DNA of 12,408 nt. Source: Bacteroidales bacterium UBA6207 (GTDB lineage: Bacteria; Bacteroidota; Bacteroidia; Bacteroidales; F082). This document shows, in pieces, positions 1 to 7,071 of this stretch (position 1 is the first letter of the stretch; every line of letters begins with the position of its first letter). Below the pieces are notes generated by a model. The model worked only from the letters and a program-made list of their open reading frames with translations. It did not search any database and was not told where the DNA came from. The stretch covers positions 1 to 12,408 of the forward strand of contig DISP01000099.1 in assembly GCA_002421995.1 (NCBI GenBank), written 5' to 3'. The position numbers and the translations under genes were made by a program.

Positions 1-108
1 GTTTAGCAAGGGCAAAAAAATCAGCTGCAAAATATGTTTGAAAATTCGCCCTCCTTACAAAGCATTTTGTGCTAATTTAGTAGGGTAAAAACTGAAGTTA
101 ATTTGAAA

Positions 109-176
109 ATGGAGAGGTTTTTAGACGGACTGCCGTTGGGCGTAAGTTTGAAGAACCGGCCTGATAAAAGTTTCGT
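109..176. other. Unassigned non-coding stretch, possible dispersed repeat
   Basis: This stretch upstream of the first gene contains ACGGACTGCCGT and GAACCGGCC and looks richer in GC than the AT-rich DNA around it. No credible gene is seen in positions 1-256. A minus-strand frame through here would encode a short peptide, but it runs into the start of the neighbouring gene and has no recognisable domain. I have a vague recollection, not checked, of similar short peptides being predicted many times in Bacteroidota genomes, which would fit a dispersed non-coding repeat. Confidence 0.2.
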
Positions 177-183
177 GTTTTTT

Positions 184-202
184 TGTCAACTGACGGTTGA
201 CA
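184..202. promoter_or_regulatory. Inverted repeat, operator candidate
   Basis: A perfect 7-bp inverted repeat, TGTCAAC-N5-GTTGACA, lies about 11 bp upstream of the -7 box proposed for the following gene. It is preceded, not followed, by a T run, so it is not a plus-strand intrinsic terminator. Its position over the expected -33 region would suit a regulator-binding site. No regulator gene is visible nearby, so the role is inference. Confidence 0.3.
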
Positions 203-213
203 CAGCGTAATGA

Positions 214-221
214 TAGATTTG
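214..221 (+). promoter_or_regulatory. Bacteroidota -7 promoter box (TAGATTTG)
   Basis: The box matches the Bacteroidota consensus TAnnTTTG exactly. Transcription would start near position 226, leaving an untranslated leader of about 30 nt before the ATG at 257. The leader is A-rich and has no Shine-Dalgarno motif, as is usual in this phylum. No well-spaced -33 TTG is seen; the nearest, at 197-199, is too close. Confidence 0.4.
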
Positions 222-256
222 AACATAAACCTTTGTAAAACATAAAAATAACAAGT

Positions 257-562
257 ATGAATCCACTTGAAATTTTTCAAAAAGAAGCACCGGAAGTTGC
301 AGAAGCATTTAATGGATTGATTGAAGCGTTAAAAAACACATCAGGATTGGATGCCAAGACCAAACAATTGGTTTACATCGGGATAAAGTCATCAATGGGA
401 GATACAACCGCGATATATTTCCACGTTCCAATGGCGAAAAAATTAGGAGCAACCAGAGACGAGATTAGAGATACAATTTTGATAACTTTATCTGTCTGCG
501 GATTAAAGGGTGTTGCAAGTTGCCTTCCAACAGCATTGGAAATATATGACAAAACAGAATGA
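257..562 (+). CDS. Carboxymuconolactone decarboxylase / AhpD-family small protein
   Basis: This 101-aa protein has the all-helical layout of the carboxymuconolactone decarboxylase-like family. It begins with an amphipathic N-terminal helix (residues 1-28) and a segment starting LDAKTKQLVYIGI (31-43). The family's core helix follows, with a conserved histidine (His56) and the phrase AKKLGATRDEI (60-70), then a small-residue-rich last helix with Cys81 and Cys89. Family members include the peroxiredoxin partner AhpD and gamma-carboxymuconolactone decarboxylase. The AhpD active site is a CxxC motif a few residues before the histidine, but here that place reads SSMGDTTAIYFH with no cysteine. An AhpD-like disulfide reductase role is therefore unlikely, and the substrate cannot be named. 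It stands alone, convergent with the DsbD gene, and ends in TGA. Confidence 0.8.
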   Translation: MNPLEIFQKEAPEVAEAFNGLIEALKNTSGLDAKTKQLVYIGIKSSMGDTTAIYFHVPMAKKLGATRDEIRDTILITLSVCGLKGVASCLPTALEIYDKTE

Positions 563-573
563 TTTCACACCTT

Positions 574-601
574 GATCATCCGGCAATCCCCCGGGCTGAT
601 C
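574..601. other. Imperfect inverted repeat between convergent genes
   Basis: In the 66-bp gap between the convergent first gene and dsbD, GATCA-T-CCGG and CCGG-GC-TGATC can pair around a 7-nt loop. A run of seven A residues follows on the plus strand, so a T run would come before the hairpin in dsbD transcripts and there is none after it for the plus-strand gene. This is not a classic rho-independent terminator in either direction, although it could still act as a 3' end structure. Confidence 0.25.
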
Positions 602-628
602 TAAAAAAACCGAACAGCATAATCAACT

Positions 629-3082
629 TTATTGAATGTTGTATGCAGCTCTGCCTTCTTTAAAGTTTTTTACACCTTGCTCAAGGAAAGCAACAAATTC
701 ATCCACATTGAGGTTGTAGGCACGTGGTTGCACCAGCACCTCGTTGTTATGTCCCATCAACACATAAAATGGTTGTGCATTGACGTTGAATTTTGTAATC
801 TGGAAATCGGCATATTTTCGTCCGATGGTCTTCTTTACTTTATTGTCGTATGTTGATGTAACCCATTCGTTTTGTGGCAAATCAGTTTTATCATCAACAT
901 AAAGTGCAATGATGAGGTATTCCTCCTGCAGTATTCGCAACACACGCGGATCGCTCCAAACATTGGCTTCCATCTCGCGACAGTTCACGCAGCCATGACC
1001 TGTGAAGTCAATGAAAATGGGTTTATTGGTTGCTTTGGCACAAGCAAGTCCTTGTTCAAAGTCGAAATATCCCTGCAACCCATGCGGCAAATGGAGCTTC
1101 TCGTGAAACTTGGGTGTTTCGCACAGTTCATTCTTTTTGGTGTCCTGACTAAAATTTCCGGTGGCCAGACTGCTGTTGTCGCGAATCATTTTGTTCAGGT
1201 CGAAGTCGTGGGTGTGCATGGGAGGCATATAGCCCGACAAAGCTTTGAGCGGAGCACCAAACATGCCCGGAAACAGATAAACCACAAATGAGAAGGTGAT
1301 GATTGACAAAACCAAACGCGGTACGCTCAGGTGGGGCACATCATCATCATGCGCAAATTTCAGTTTTCCAAGCAGATACATCCCCAAGAGGAAGAAGATA
1401 ACGATCCAAAGGGCAAGATAAACCTCTCTGTCAAGGATGCCCCAATGATAGGTTTGGTCGGCAACGCTTAGGAATTTGAGTCCGAGCGCCAGCTCCAGAA
1501 AACCTAAAACCACCTTTACCGAATTGAGCCAACCTCCCGATTTGGGCAGATTGCTCAGCCAGCCGGGGAAGAAAGCAAAAAGTGTGAAGGGAAGCGCAAA
1601 TGCCAGCGAAAAACCAAACATCCCGATGATCGGCTTCAGCACCTGACCACCTGCCGACTCCACCAATATTGTTCCAACAATAGGGCCTGTGCAGCTGAAT
1701 GAAACAAGTACCAATGTGAGTGCCATGAAAACCGAGCCCATGAAACCACCCTGATCGGCTTTGGCATCTGACTTATTCACGATCCAATGCGGCATTGTGA
1801 TCTCGAACATGCCAAAGAACGAAGCAGCGAAAACCACGAAGATGAGGAAAAACAAAATATTTGGTATCCAGTGTGTGCTAAGCCAGTTGGCAATATCCGG
1901 TCCGGCAACAACCGCCAGAATAGAGCCGATGAGCGTGTAGATGGCAATGATGCTGATTCCATACACGATGGCCTGCAATTGTCCTTTCAGTTTGTTTTCT
2001 TTGTCTTTCATAAAGAACGACACCGTCATCGGGATCATAGGAAAGACGCAGGGAGTGAGAATGGCAGCAAGACCGCCAAGGAATGCCAGCAAGAAAAATC
2101 CCCACAAGGAAGCATTGGCTCCTGTGATGTCGGAAGCTCCTTTTTCTGCAGTAAGATGCTTAGTGGCACTATCTGTTCCCCCTAAACTATTGTCGTTGAC
2201 CGGAATAGAAAAATCATGGTAGAGCGCAACACATCCCTGGTCATTGCAAACCATATACGCAATTTCGCCAGCGACAGTGAACTGCTTTTCGTTTGAGACA
2301 ATTTTCTGCCGGAAACTTGCCTTCTCCTCAAAATAGGTTATTTCCATCTTGAAGATTTCGTCCATGGCTTTTATGCCGTTGTTTCCTTCAGTCATTTTCC
2401 CATCAATGCTGTAGGCTGTTGATGTTTCAAAGGAAAACTCAGTCGGAAGGGGGCCATCTTCAGGGATTGAAAGCGAATACAGATGAAAACCCTTGTCAAT
2501 AGCGGCATTGAACACGAGTTCAAACTGATTGCCATTAACATTTTCGATGGTATAAGTCCATTTCACAGGATCGAGCGGCGCTGCAGCCACTCCACCCACT
2601 CCCACAGGAGCGGCAGACATACTGGCTGATTGCAAACTGAAAGAAAATGGCTCTTCTGCCGGCGGAAGACAACGTGTGTCATCGCAACTCATAAACTCAA
2701 CATTCCCTTTAACGGTGACTGATTTTCCGGCAGCAACCTTCACTTTTTGTTTGAAAGTGGCTTCAACCGAGAAAAACTTCAAAGTCATCTCAAAGTTGGG
2801 ATCATACTGTTCAATTGATTTGGATTCTGTGACTTTCCCAATCAGTTCAAAGTCGGTATTTTTCTCAAAAGTAAAGGTAGTGGCAGGTGGCGACATGGGA
2901 ATGTCCTGCGAATAAAGATGCCATTTGGGTTCAATCTTTGCAATAAAAACAAGATTAAACTCATCATTACCAAGACTTTCGGTTGTAAAACGCCATTTTA
3001 CCGGCTCCAATACCTGTGCCTGAGATGCAAGGCTTAGCATGAGAATGACCAACAGGCCAAAACGTTGAAAGAAGTGTTTCAT
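629..3082 (-). CDS. dsbD: DsbD-family thiol:disulfide interchange protein with duplicated N-terminal domain
   Basis: This 817-aa protein carries reducing equivalents from the cytoplasm across the inner membrane to periplasmic thiol-redox partners. Residues 1-23 are a signal peptide. Two homologous DsbD-alpha-like domains follow, about 24-152 (MSCDDTRC, Cys133/Cys138) and 169-295 (MVCNDQGC, Cys279/Cys284). The membrane domain, about 325-605, has the paired cysteines Cys345 (LTPCVFPMIP) and Cys464 (SFSCTGPIVG). The C-terminal thioredoxin domain, about 665-810, has the active site GHGCVNC (Cys698/Cys701) and a cis-proline at NAQPF (Pro771). E. coli DsbD is shorter and has one N-terminal domain, so the second copy explains the extra length. 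All cysteine pairs are present, so it should be active. The stop is TAA. It may serve cytochrome c maturation or isomerase reduction, but no partner gene is in the window. Confidence 0.93.
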   Translation of the reverse strand: MKHFFQRFGLLVILMLSLASQAQVLEPVKWRFTTESLGNDEFNLVFIAKIEPKWHLYSQDIPMSPPATTFTFEKNTDFELIGKVTESKSIEQYDPNFEMTLKFFSVEATFKQKVKVAAGKSVTVKGNVEFMSCDDTRCLPPAEEPFSFSLQSASMSAAPVGVGGVAAAPLDPVKWTYTIENVNGNQFELVFNAAIDKGFHLYSLSIPEDGPLPTEFSFETSTAYSIDGKMTEGNNGIKAMDEIFKMEITYFEEKASFRQKIVSNEKQFTVAGEIAYMVCNDQGCVALYHDFSIPVNDNSLGGTDSATKHLTAEKGASDITGANASLWGFFLLAFLGGLAAILTPCVFPMIPMTVSFFMKDKENKLKGQLQAIVYGISIIAIYTLIGSILAVVAGPDIANWLSTHWIPNILFFLIFVVFAASFFGMFEITMPHWIVNKSDAKADQGGFMGSVFMALTLVLVSFSCTGPIVGTILVESAGGQVLKPIIGMFGFSLAFALPFTLFAFFPGWLSNLPKSGGWLNSVKVVLGFLELALGLKFLSVADQTYHWGILDREVYLALWIVIFFLLGMYLLGKLKFAHDDDVPHLSVPRLVLSIITFSFVVYLFPGMFGAPLKALSGYMPPMHTHDFDLNKMIRDNSSLATGNFSQDTKKNELCETPKFHEKLHLPHGLQGYFDFEQGLACAKATNKPIFIDFTGHGCVNCREMEANVWSDPRVLRILQEEYLIIALYVDDKTDLPQNEWVTSTYDNKVKKTIGRKYADFQITKFNVNAQPFYVLMGHNNEVLVQPRAYNLNVDEFVAFLEQGVKNFKEGRAAYNIQ

Positions 3083-3098
3083 ATGCGTGTGTGTGCTG

Positions 3099-3106
3099 CA
3101 AAAATA
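3099..3106 (-). promoter_or_regulatory. -7 promoter box for dsbD (TATTTTTG)
   Basis: On the minus strand TATTTTTG fits TAnnTTTG and lies 16 nt before the dsbD ATG. A TTG is present upstream but only about 11 nt away, so the -33 element is unconvincing. The 185-bp gap from here to the end of tilS shows no gene, no RNA and no clear terminator. dsbD probably has its own promoter rather than depending on tilS transcription. Confidence 0.35.
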
Positions 3107-3267
3107 TAATTTTGAGTCAAAAACCTCTCAGCTTTAAGTCAGCTTTATGATTTATTAAGTGTTTTATTGACAACTCTGGGCTTTGGTTGGTTGCTTATTC
3201 ATGATTATTTAGAAATTGATCTAAATAGTGCTTGCGCTTTAACGTAATTACAAAGCAAGATTCGATT

Positions 3268-4599
3268 TCAGCCACGTTTCACGGCTTTCCAGATTTTTAC
3301 AGTTTCCTTTCTAACGGCATAAAGTCCGCTGATCCGATATCCGATAAGCCAAAGAATATTTCCATCCTTGTCAGTTAGCACCCATGTTTTTTTTCTTTCG
3401 GCCCGCGACAAATGCAAATCGGTCAGGAAGTCGCTCACGAGGCGGCTGCCATTCATCCCAAAAGGCACAAAACGATCGCCTTTCTGCGCTTGTCGTATGG
3501 TCAGCGGAAAATTTAAAAGTGCCAGATCGAGCATGGCCGTATTGCCCGGTTGTTTCAGGCAAAGCATGTCGGAGTTTTGCAAGATGCTGATTTCCATTTC
3601 AAAAGGCAACAAATCAGTCTGCACTTCGTTTTCCAGCACATAGGTGATTGGTGGTGTAGCTTCGTCGGCAGGCTCAATAATAAGCGAGGCGTGTGCAACT
3701 GTCAGGCGCCATTTCTCCGTCAAAAACACAGCTCCGATACCGCTTGAGCAAGAAGCCAGGATATTGTTTATTGTTTCCCCTTTAAAACCGAATTCGCCAA
3801 TGAGACCATGCAGCAAGGCAGCAGCACAAGCCTCGTTCATCCAGGTCGAAAACCCGATTCGAAATCCATTTTCGTGAGCAATCAGCAGCTTTGCACGCTC
3901 TTTCTCCAGCAAGGCAGTCTGTAGCAGCGCATCCTGCTGAAGGAGTTGCAGGCTTTTCAACACGCCATCAACAGCTTCAGGCTGCAATTGTTTCAGCACC
4001 GGCACAAGCTCGTGCCGGATCTTGTTGCGCAGGTATTTGGTCTCGGAATTGCTTGCATCCTCAACAAAAGCAATGTGTTTCTGCGCCAGAAAAGCCTCAA
4101 TCTCAGAGCGGCGAAAGCCAAGCAAAGGACGAATAATGTTCCCGTTTCTGTACTTCATTCCTTTGATTCCCTGCAAGCCGGAGCCACGAATAAGATGTAA
4201 GATTGAGGTTTCAAGCTGGTCATCGGCATGATGTGCTATTGCAATGGCCTTGCAATCCTGCTCCAGGCGGATGGTCTCGAACCAATCATAGCGCAATTCA
4301 CGTGCTGCCATTTGAATCGAAATCTTGTGTAAGCGCGCGTAGGAGGCTGTTTCAAAACGTTTTACAAACAAAGGAATGCCAATCCCGGCGAGCATCTCCC
4401 GCACAAAAGCCTCATCGCCATCGGCTTCGGCGCCGCGCAAACCAAAATTACAATGCGCACCAATAACTTGAAATCCTGCATGATACAGCAAATGAGTCAA
4501 TGCAACTGAATCAGCACCACCGCTGATGCCTACAAGGATTTTATCCCCGGGCAAGCCCAGCTTTTCGTTGCGCATCACAGATGAAACCTTATTGATCAT
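3268..4599 (-). CDS. tilS: tRNA(Ile)-lysidine synthase TilS
   Basis: This 443-aa enzyme ligates lysine to C34 of the CAU-anticodon tRNA(Ile) using ATP, so that the tRNA reads AUA. The N-terminal PP-loop ATPase domain (about 18-200) shows SGGADS (26-31), the AHCNFGLRG segment (48-56), AHHADDQLET (122-131) with the RGSGLQGIKGM helix, and the RPLL...R segment ending in RNKIRHELVPVL. The C-terminal TilS domain (about 365-440) has GDRFVPFGM and SDFLTDLHLSRAER. The frame stays open 24 codons upstream to an ATG at 4671. I chose the ATG at 4599 because it puts the PP-loop at the usual distance from the N terminus, and because the earlier start would lie upstream of the likely promoter. The stop is TGA. 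It is divergent from mobA. Confidence 0.95.
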   Translation of the reverse strand: MINKVSSVMRNEKLGLPGDKILVGISGGADSVALTHLLYHAGFQVIGAHCNFGLRGAEADGDEAFVREMLAGIGIPLFVKRFETASYARLHKISIQMAARELRYDWFETIRLEQDCKAIAIAHHADDQLETSILHLIRGSGLQGIKGMKYRNGNIIRPLLGFRRSEIEAFLAQKHIAFVEDASNSETKYLRNKIRHELVPVLKQLQPEAVDGVLKSLQLLQQDALLQTALLEKERAKLLIAHENGFRIGFSTWMNEACAAALLHGLIGEFGFKGETINNILASCSSGIGAVFLTEKWRLTVAHASLIIEPADEATPPITYVLENEVQTDLLPFEMEISILQNSDMLCLKQPGNTAMLDLALLNFPLTIRQAQKGDRFVPFGMNGSRLVSDFLTDLHLSRAERKKTWVLTDKDGNILWLIGYRISGLYAVRKETVKIWKAVKRG

Positions 4600-4603
4600 G
4601 GCA

Positions 4604-4611
4604 CAAAGGTA
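4604..4611 (-). promoter_or_regulatory. -7 promoter box for tilS (TACCTTTG)
   Basis: A perfect TAnnTTTG box on the minus strand ends only 4 nt before the chosen tilS ATG. With the usual spacing, transcription would start at or just next to the initiation codon, giving a leaderless or nearly leaderless mRNA. No good -33 TTG is seen at 19-21 nt. The alternative is that translation starts at the next in-frame ATG, at 4575. Confidence 0.45.
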
Positions 4612-4686
4612 AGCCAAGCTGCTTAATTGAAATCCGGAAAAAACAGGCAGCTGCATCAATAATTTCGGCAAAACAAATCATATTTC

Positions 4687-4694
4687 TAATTTCG
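4687..4694 (+). promoter_or_regulatory. -7-like promoter box for the mobA operon (TAATTTCG)
   Basis: This box departs from TAnnTTTG at one position and lies 10 nt upstream of the mobA ATG. A TTTCGG at 4663-4668 could serve as a weak -33 element. It shares the 105-bp divergent intergenic region with the tilS promoter. Confidence 0.3.
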
Positions 4695-4704
4695 CAGAAA
4701 AAAG

Positions 4705-5277
4705 ATGGCATTAATAACAGGGATCGTATTGGCCGGCGGAAAAAGTAACAGGTTCGGCAGCGACAAAGCACTGGCCGTGTATGGCGAGCTGCAATTGATC
4801 GAATACAGCATCCATGTTCTCCAACCACTGTGCGAACAGATTGTGATAAGTGCTAACAGCAACAATTACAAGCATTTGGGATATAATGTCGTGAAAGACA
4901 ATTATAGTAATGCCGGACCACTGGCTGGTATTGAAGCCTGCATGAAAATGTTTCCCTCCGAAATATATCTTGTGGCAAGCTGCGATATTCCACTCATTAA
5001 TTCATCTATCTATCGAAAAATGATCCAATCAATGAAAGGTGTGCAAGCGGCAGTAGCTTGCAATAAAAACGGTCAGGCAGAGCCACTTATCGCTGTTTAT
5101 GCTGCAGATGTGTATCAAACCATTAAAGATCATTTAGAAAAAGGCATCTACAAGGCAAACCTGATTCTTGAAAAAATCAGATGTAATTACATCACTGTTG
5201 ATGATGAAGTCTTGCTAAGAAACATCAACACCCTTGAACAGCTGGAACAGATACGTGAATTGAAGAACAAAGCCTGA
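4705..5277 (+). CDS. mobA: Molybdenum cofactor guanylyltransferase MobA
   Basis: This 190-aa cytoplasmic enzyme transfers GMP from GTP to molybdopterin, forming the guanine dinucleotide form of the molybdenum cofactor. The nucleotidyltransferase signature LAGGKSNRFGSDKAL spans residues 9-23. The central VKDNYSNAGPLAGIEACM segment (63-80) matches the family's GPLAGI motif. Metal-binding Asp94 lies in ASCDIPLI (91-98), QAEPLIAVY (124-132) matches the family's QPL-xx-Y region, and NINTLEQL (173-180) matches the family's N-x-NTPEDL ending. Length is normal for MobA. The stop is 1 nt before the next ATG, so the two genes form an operon for cofactor maturation. The user enzyme lies elsewhere in the genome. 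Confidence 0.93.
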   Translation: MALITGIVLAGGKSNRFGSDKALAVYGELQLIEYSIHVLQPLCEQIVISANSNNYKHLGYNVVKDNYSNAGPLAGIEACMKMFPSEIYLVASCDIPLINSSIYRKMIQSMKGVQAAVACNKNGQAEPLIAVYAADVYQTIKDHLEKGIYKANLILEKIRCNYITVDDEVLLRNINTLEQLEQIRELKNKA

Positions 5278-5278
5278 A

Positions 5279-5800
5279 ATGAAACAAATCTTCGAAGCGC
5301 CATATATGCTGATGATCACCGGGAGTGGCCGCGGATGTGGAAAAACATGGTTAGGTTGCGAGATTATCAGGCTTGCAGCCGACAGAAATATTGTCAGCCT
5401 GAAAGTTTCTCCTCATTTTCATTCACTAACCGACGGTTTGACCGAACTTTTCGCTGATGAATTGATGGTTTTCGCCATCGAAAACCACCACAATGAGAAA
5501 GATACCGGAAGATATCTGGCTGCAGGTGCCCAAACGTCCTACTACCTTCAGTTGAAGGCCGGCCACGAAGCTGAAGCATGGCCCATCATTGAGCCGTGGC
5601 TAAAAAACAAGCTGGTTTTGTGTGAATCGGGCGGATTGCACACAGTAGTAAAACCCGCAGTGCTCCTGTATGTTGAAGCTGAGGATGCACCAATTTCGAA
5701 ATCGCAGGCAATTCAGCAGTTCAGTCACATTGCTGTTGCGGGCAATAACGGCCGTCCGAAAGTAAATCACGCATGGATTACAAAGTGGATGCTTCATTGA
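5279..5800 (+). CDS. MobB-like P-loop protein of molybdopterin-guanine dinucleotide synthesis
   Basis: This 173-aa protein begins with a P-loop, TGSGRGCGKTWL (14-25). It then shows the MobB-style layout: strand VSLKVSPHFHS (39-49), corresponding to the GLIKHTHH strand of MobB; DTGRYLAAGAQTSYYL (75-90), corresponding to the D-S-x-RLRxAGA stretch; and a Walker B-like strand LVLCESGGLH (112-121), where MobB has LVEGFK. MobB binds GTP and assists MobA. The Walker A departs from GxxxxGKT, having Ser at the first position, as MobB proteins often do. Position 1 nt after mobA supports the role. Sequence similarity to MobB is low overall, so I withhold a gene symbol. It ends in TGA. Confidence 0.7.
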   Translation: MKQIFEAPYMLMITGSGRGCGKTWLGCEIIRLAADRNIVSLKVSPHFHSLTDGLTELFADELMVFAIENHHNEKDTGRYLAAGAQTSYYLQLKAGHEAEAWPIIEPWLKNKLVLCESGGLHTVVKPAVLLYVEAEDAPISKSQAIQQFSHIAVAGNNGRPKVNHAWITKWMLH

Positions 5801-6112
5801 ATGACATTGAAAATCTTCTGTAAACCTGGTTATTTATCTTCTGCAGTCACCACTTGTTTGCTTTGATTCAGTTCAGCAATCGTGCAAAAACAAGAATGCT
5901 TACCGGCACCGAAATAAAACTGAAAAAATGTGTCTGGTACTCCATTTTTTTCGAAAAATCCGACCTTCATTTTTGTATCTTTATCGTTGATTTAACGGAA
6001 AATAATCAATCCCACAAACCCAAACCTGATCACTAAGTAGTTAAACATAAATCAGTTAAATAAAATAAGTGTAAACCCGTACTATTAACGCCTTCAGCAT
6101 ACAGCAAACCAA
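5801..6112. other. Gene-free intergenic region before the surface-protein cluster
   Basis: These 312 bp separate the molybdenum-cofactor operon from the surface-protein genes. No convincing coding sequence, RNA gene or terminator hairpin is seen. A 60-codon frame at 5854-6036 has no recognisable domain and would overlap the proposed promoter. The stretch after about 6036 is AT-rich and would be the 5' leader of the next gene. Confidence 0.5.
5945..5983 (+). promoter_or_regulatory. Candidate promoter for the surface-protein operon
   Basis: TATCTTTA at 5976-5983 differs from TAnnTTTG only in the last base. A T-tract ending in TTTTTTTCG (5945-5953) lies about 22 bp upstream and could be the -33 element. 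It would give a 5' leader of about 120 nt before the ATG at 6113. Confidence 0.35.
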
Positions 6113-6184
6113 ATGAGCAAAGTCAAACAAAAGATAGTTTTCATACTTTTTTTTCTTTTCACGGTATGCGAAACACCGGGACAA

Positions 6185-6555
6185 AATCCCACGGCCACTA
6201 TTGCGACTGTTGAAACACAGCCGGGCGAAGTACTGCTGCCCATATAGCTTGGTGGTTTCACCGCAACAGTGAATTCTTTCACCTTTCACATGCACTTTCC
6301 TGTTGACAGATTGAGTTTCGTCTCAATCGTTGACATCAACAGTGGATTGAGTGTCAGCAATGTAACCTGGTTTGTTTCGGGCAATACCCTGTCCATTGCA
6401 TGGTTCGACATTGGGAGCACATTTCAGCCTGAGGGAGAGATTTTTAAGGTAAAGTTCAACTATTCAGGGCTCGAAGCACCCGTGACCTGGGCTTCGGGCT
6501 GCGAGGTCACTTACGGGCCAATACCGGTTGGCAACATCACTTTTACAAACGGAGG
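6185..6555 (+). other. Cohesin-like domain of gene A
   Basis: The translated segment has the pattern of a cohesin beta-sandwich: a strand before codon 45, VNSFTFHMHFP, DRLSFVSI, NTLSIAWFDIGSTF and GEIFKVKFNYSG. It aligns without gaps over 19 residues with the same region of gene C, where VLVSLE...VNSFTF matches VLLPI-stop...VNSFTF. The residue opposite the stop is Glu in gene C. Confidence 0.65.
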
Positions 6556-6576
6556 TATTTTCCTGAAGAGGTGCCC

Positions 6577-7071
6577 GTGCAGAGCCTGCAACTCAATTTT
6601 TTGCAGGGCTACACCTGGTTTTCTGTGAATGTTAATCCGGGAAACATGTCGCCAAACAGTCTCTTTACCGGTCTGAATCCCTGCTATGACGACCGGGTAA
6701 TTGGTCAAAACTCCTTTGCTCTTTACACCGGAAGCAGTTGGTTTGGCGCACTGAATAGTCTTTCGCCCTCTTTCATGTACAGAATGAAGCTATGCAGTCC
6801 GCAATCGGTAACCATTCAGGGAGAAGTTGTTGCGCTTCAGCCGGTATCATTGACACCGGGTTACACATGGATTGGCTTTCAGCCGCAACAGTGCCAGGCT
6901 GTTTCAGATGCGCTGGCGGGGCTCAGTCCGGGACCAGCCTACATCGACCGTATCATCGGGCAACAGAGTTTCGCTTTGTGGAATGGAAGCAGCTGGGTGG
7001 GAAGTCTTGCAAATCTATGTCCGGGCAACGGATATGTTATCAGGGGTTCAAACAGCCAAACGCTGAATTAT
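6577..7071 (+). repeat. Two tandem GYTW-type repeats of about 80 residues in gene A
   Basis: Unit 1 (about 6577-6834) and unit 2 (about 6835-7071) share the order LQGYTWFS / TPGYTWIG, then DDRVIGQNSFALYTGSSWFG / IDRIIGQQSFALWNGSSWVG, then LSPSFMY / LCPGNGY. The pattern resembles GW-x-WxS modules that I recall between catalytic or adhesive domains and sorting tails in other Bacteroidota secreted proteins. I know no assigned function for it. One cysteine of each unit lies just after the GYTW segment (NPCYD, QPQQC). Confidence 0.7.

Noticed and set aside
98..280. Minus-strand small protein gene
   Set aside because: It overlaps the start of the CMD-family gene and its promoter and shows no domain or plausible initiation region.
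574..607. Bidirectional intrinsic terminator between the CMD gene and dsbD
   Set aside because: The stem is imperfect and the A run lies on the wrong side for a U-tract in either transcript.
3207..3226. tilS terminator hairpin (ATTTAG / CTAAAT)
   Set aside because: A six-pair AT-only stem without a following T run is too weak to call.
5854..6036. Small gene in the intergenic region
   Set aside because: The 60-codon frame has no recognisable domain or start context and runs through the likely promoter.
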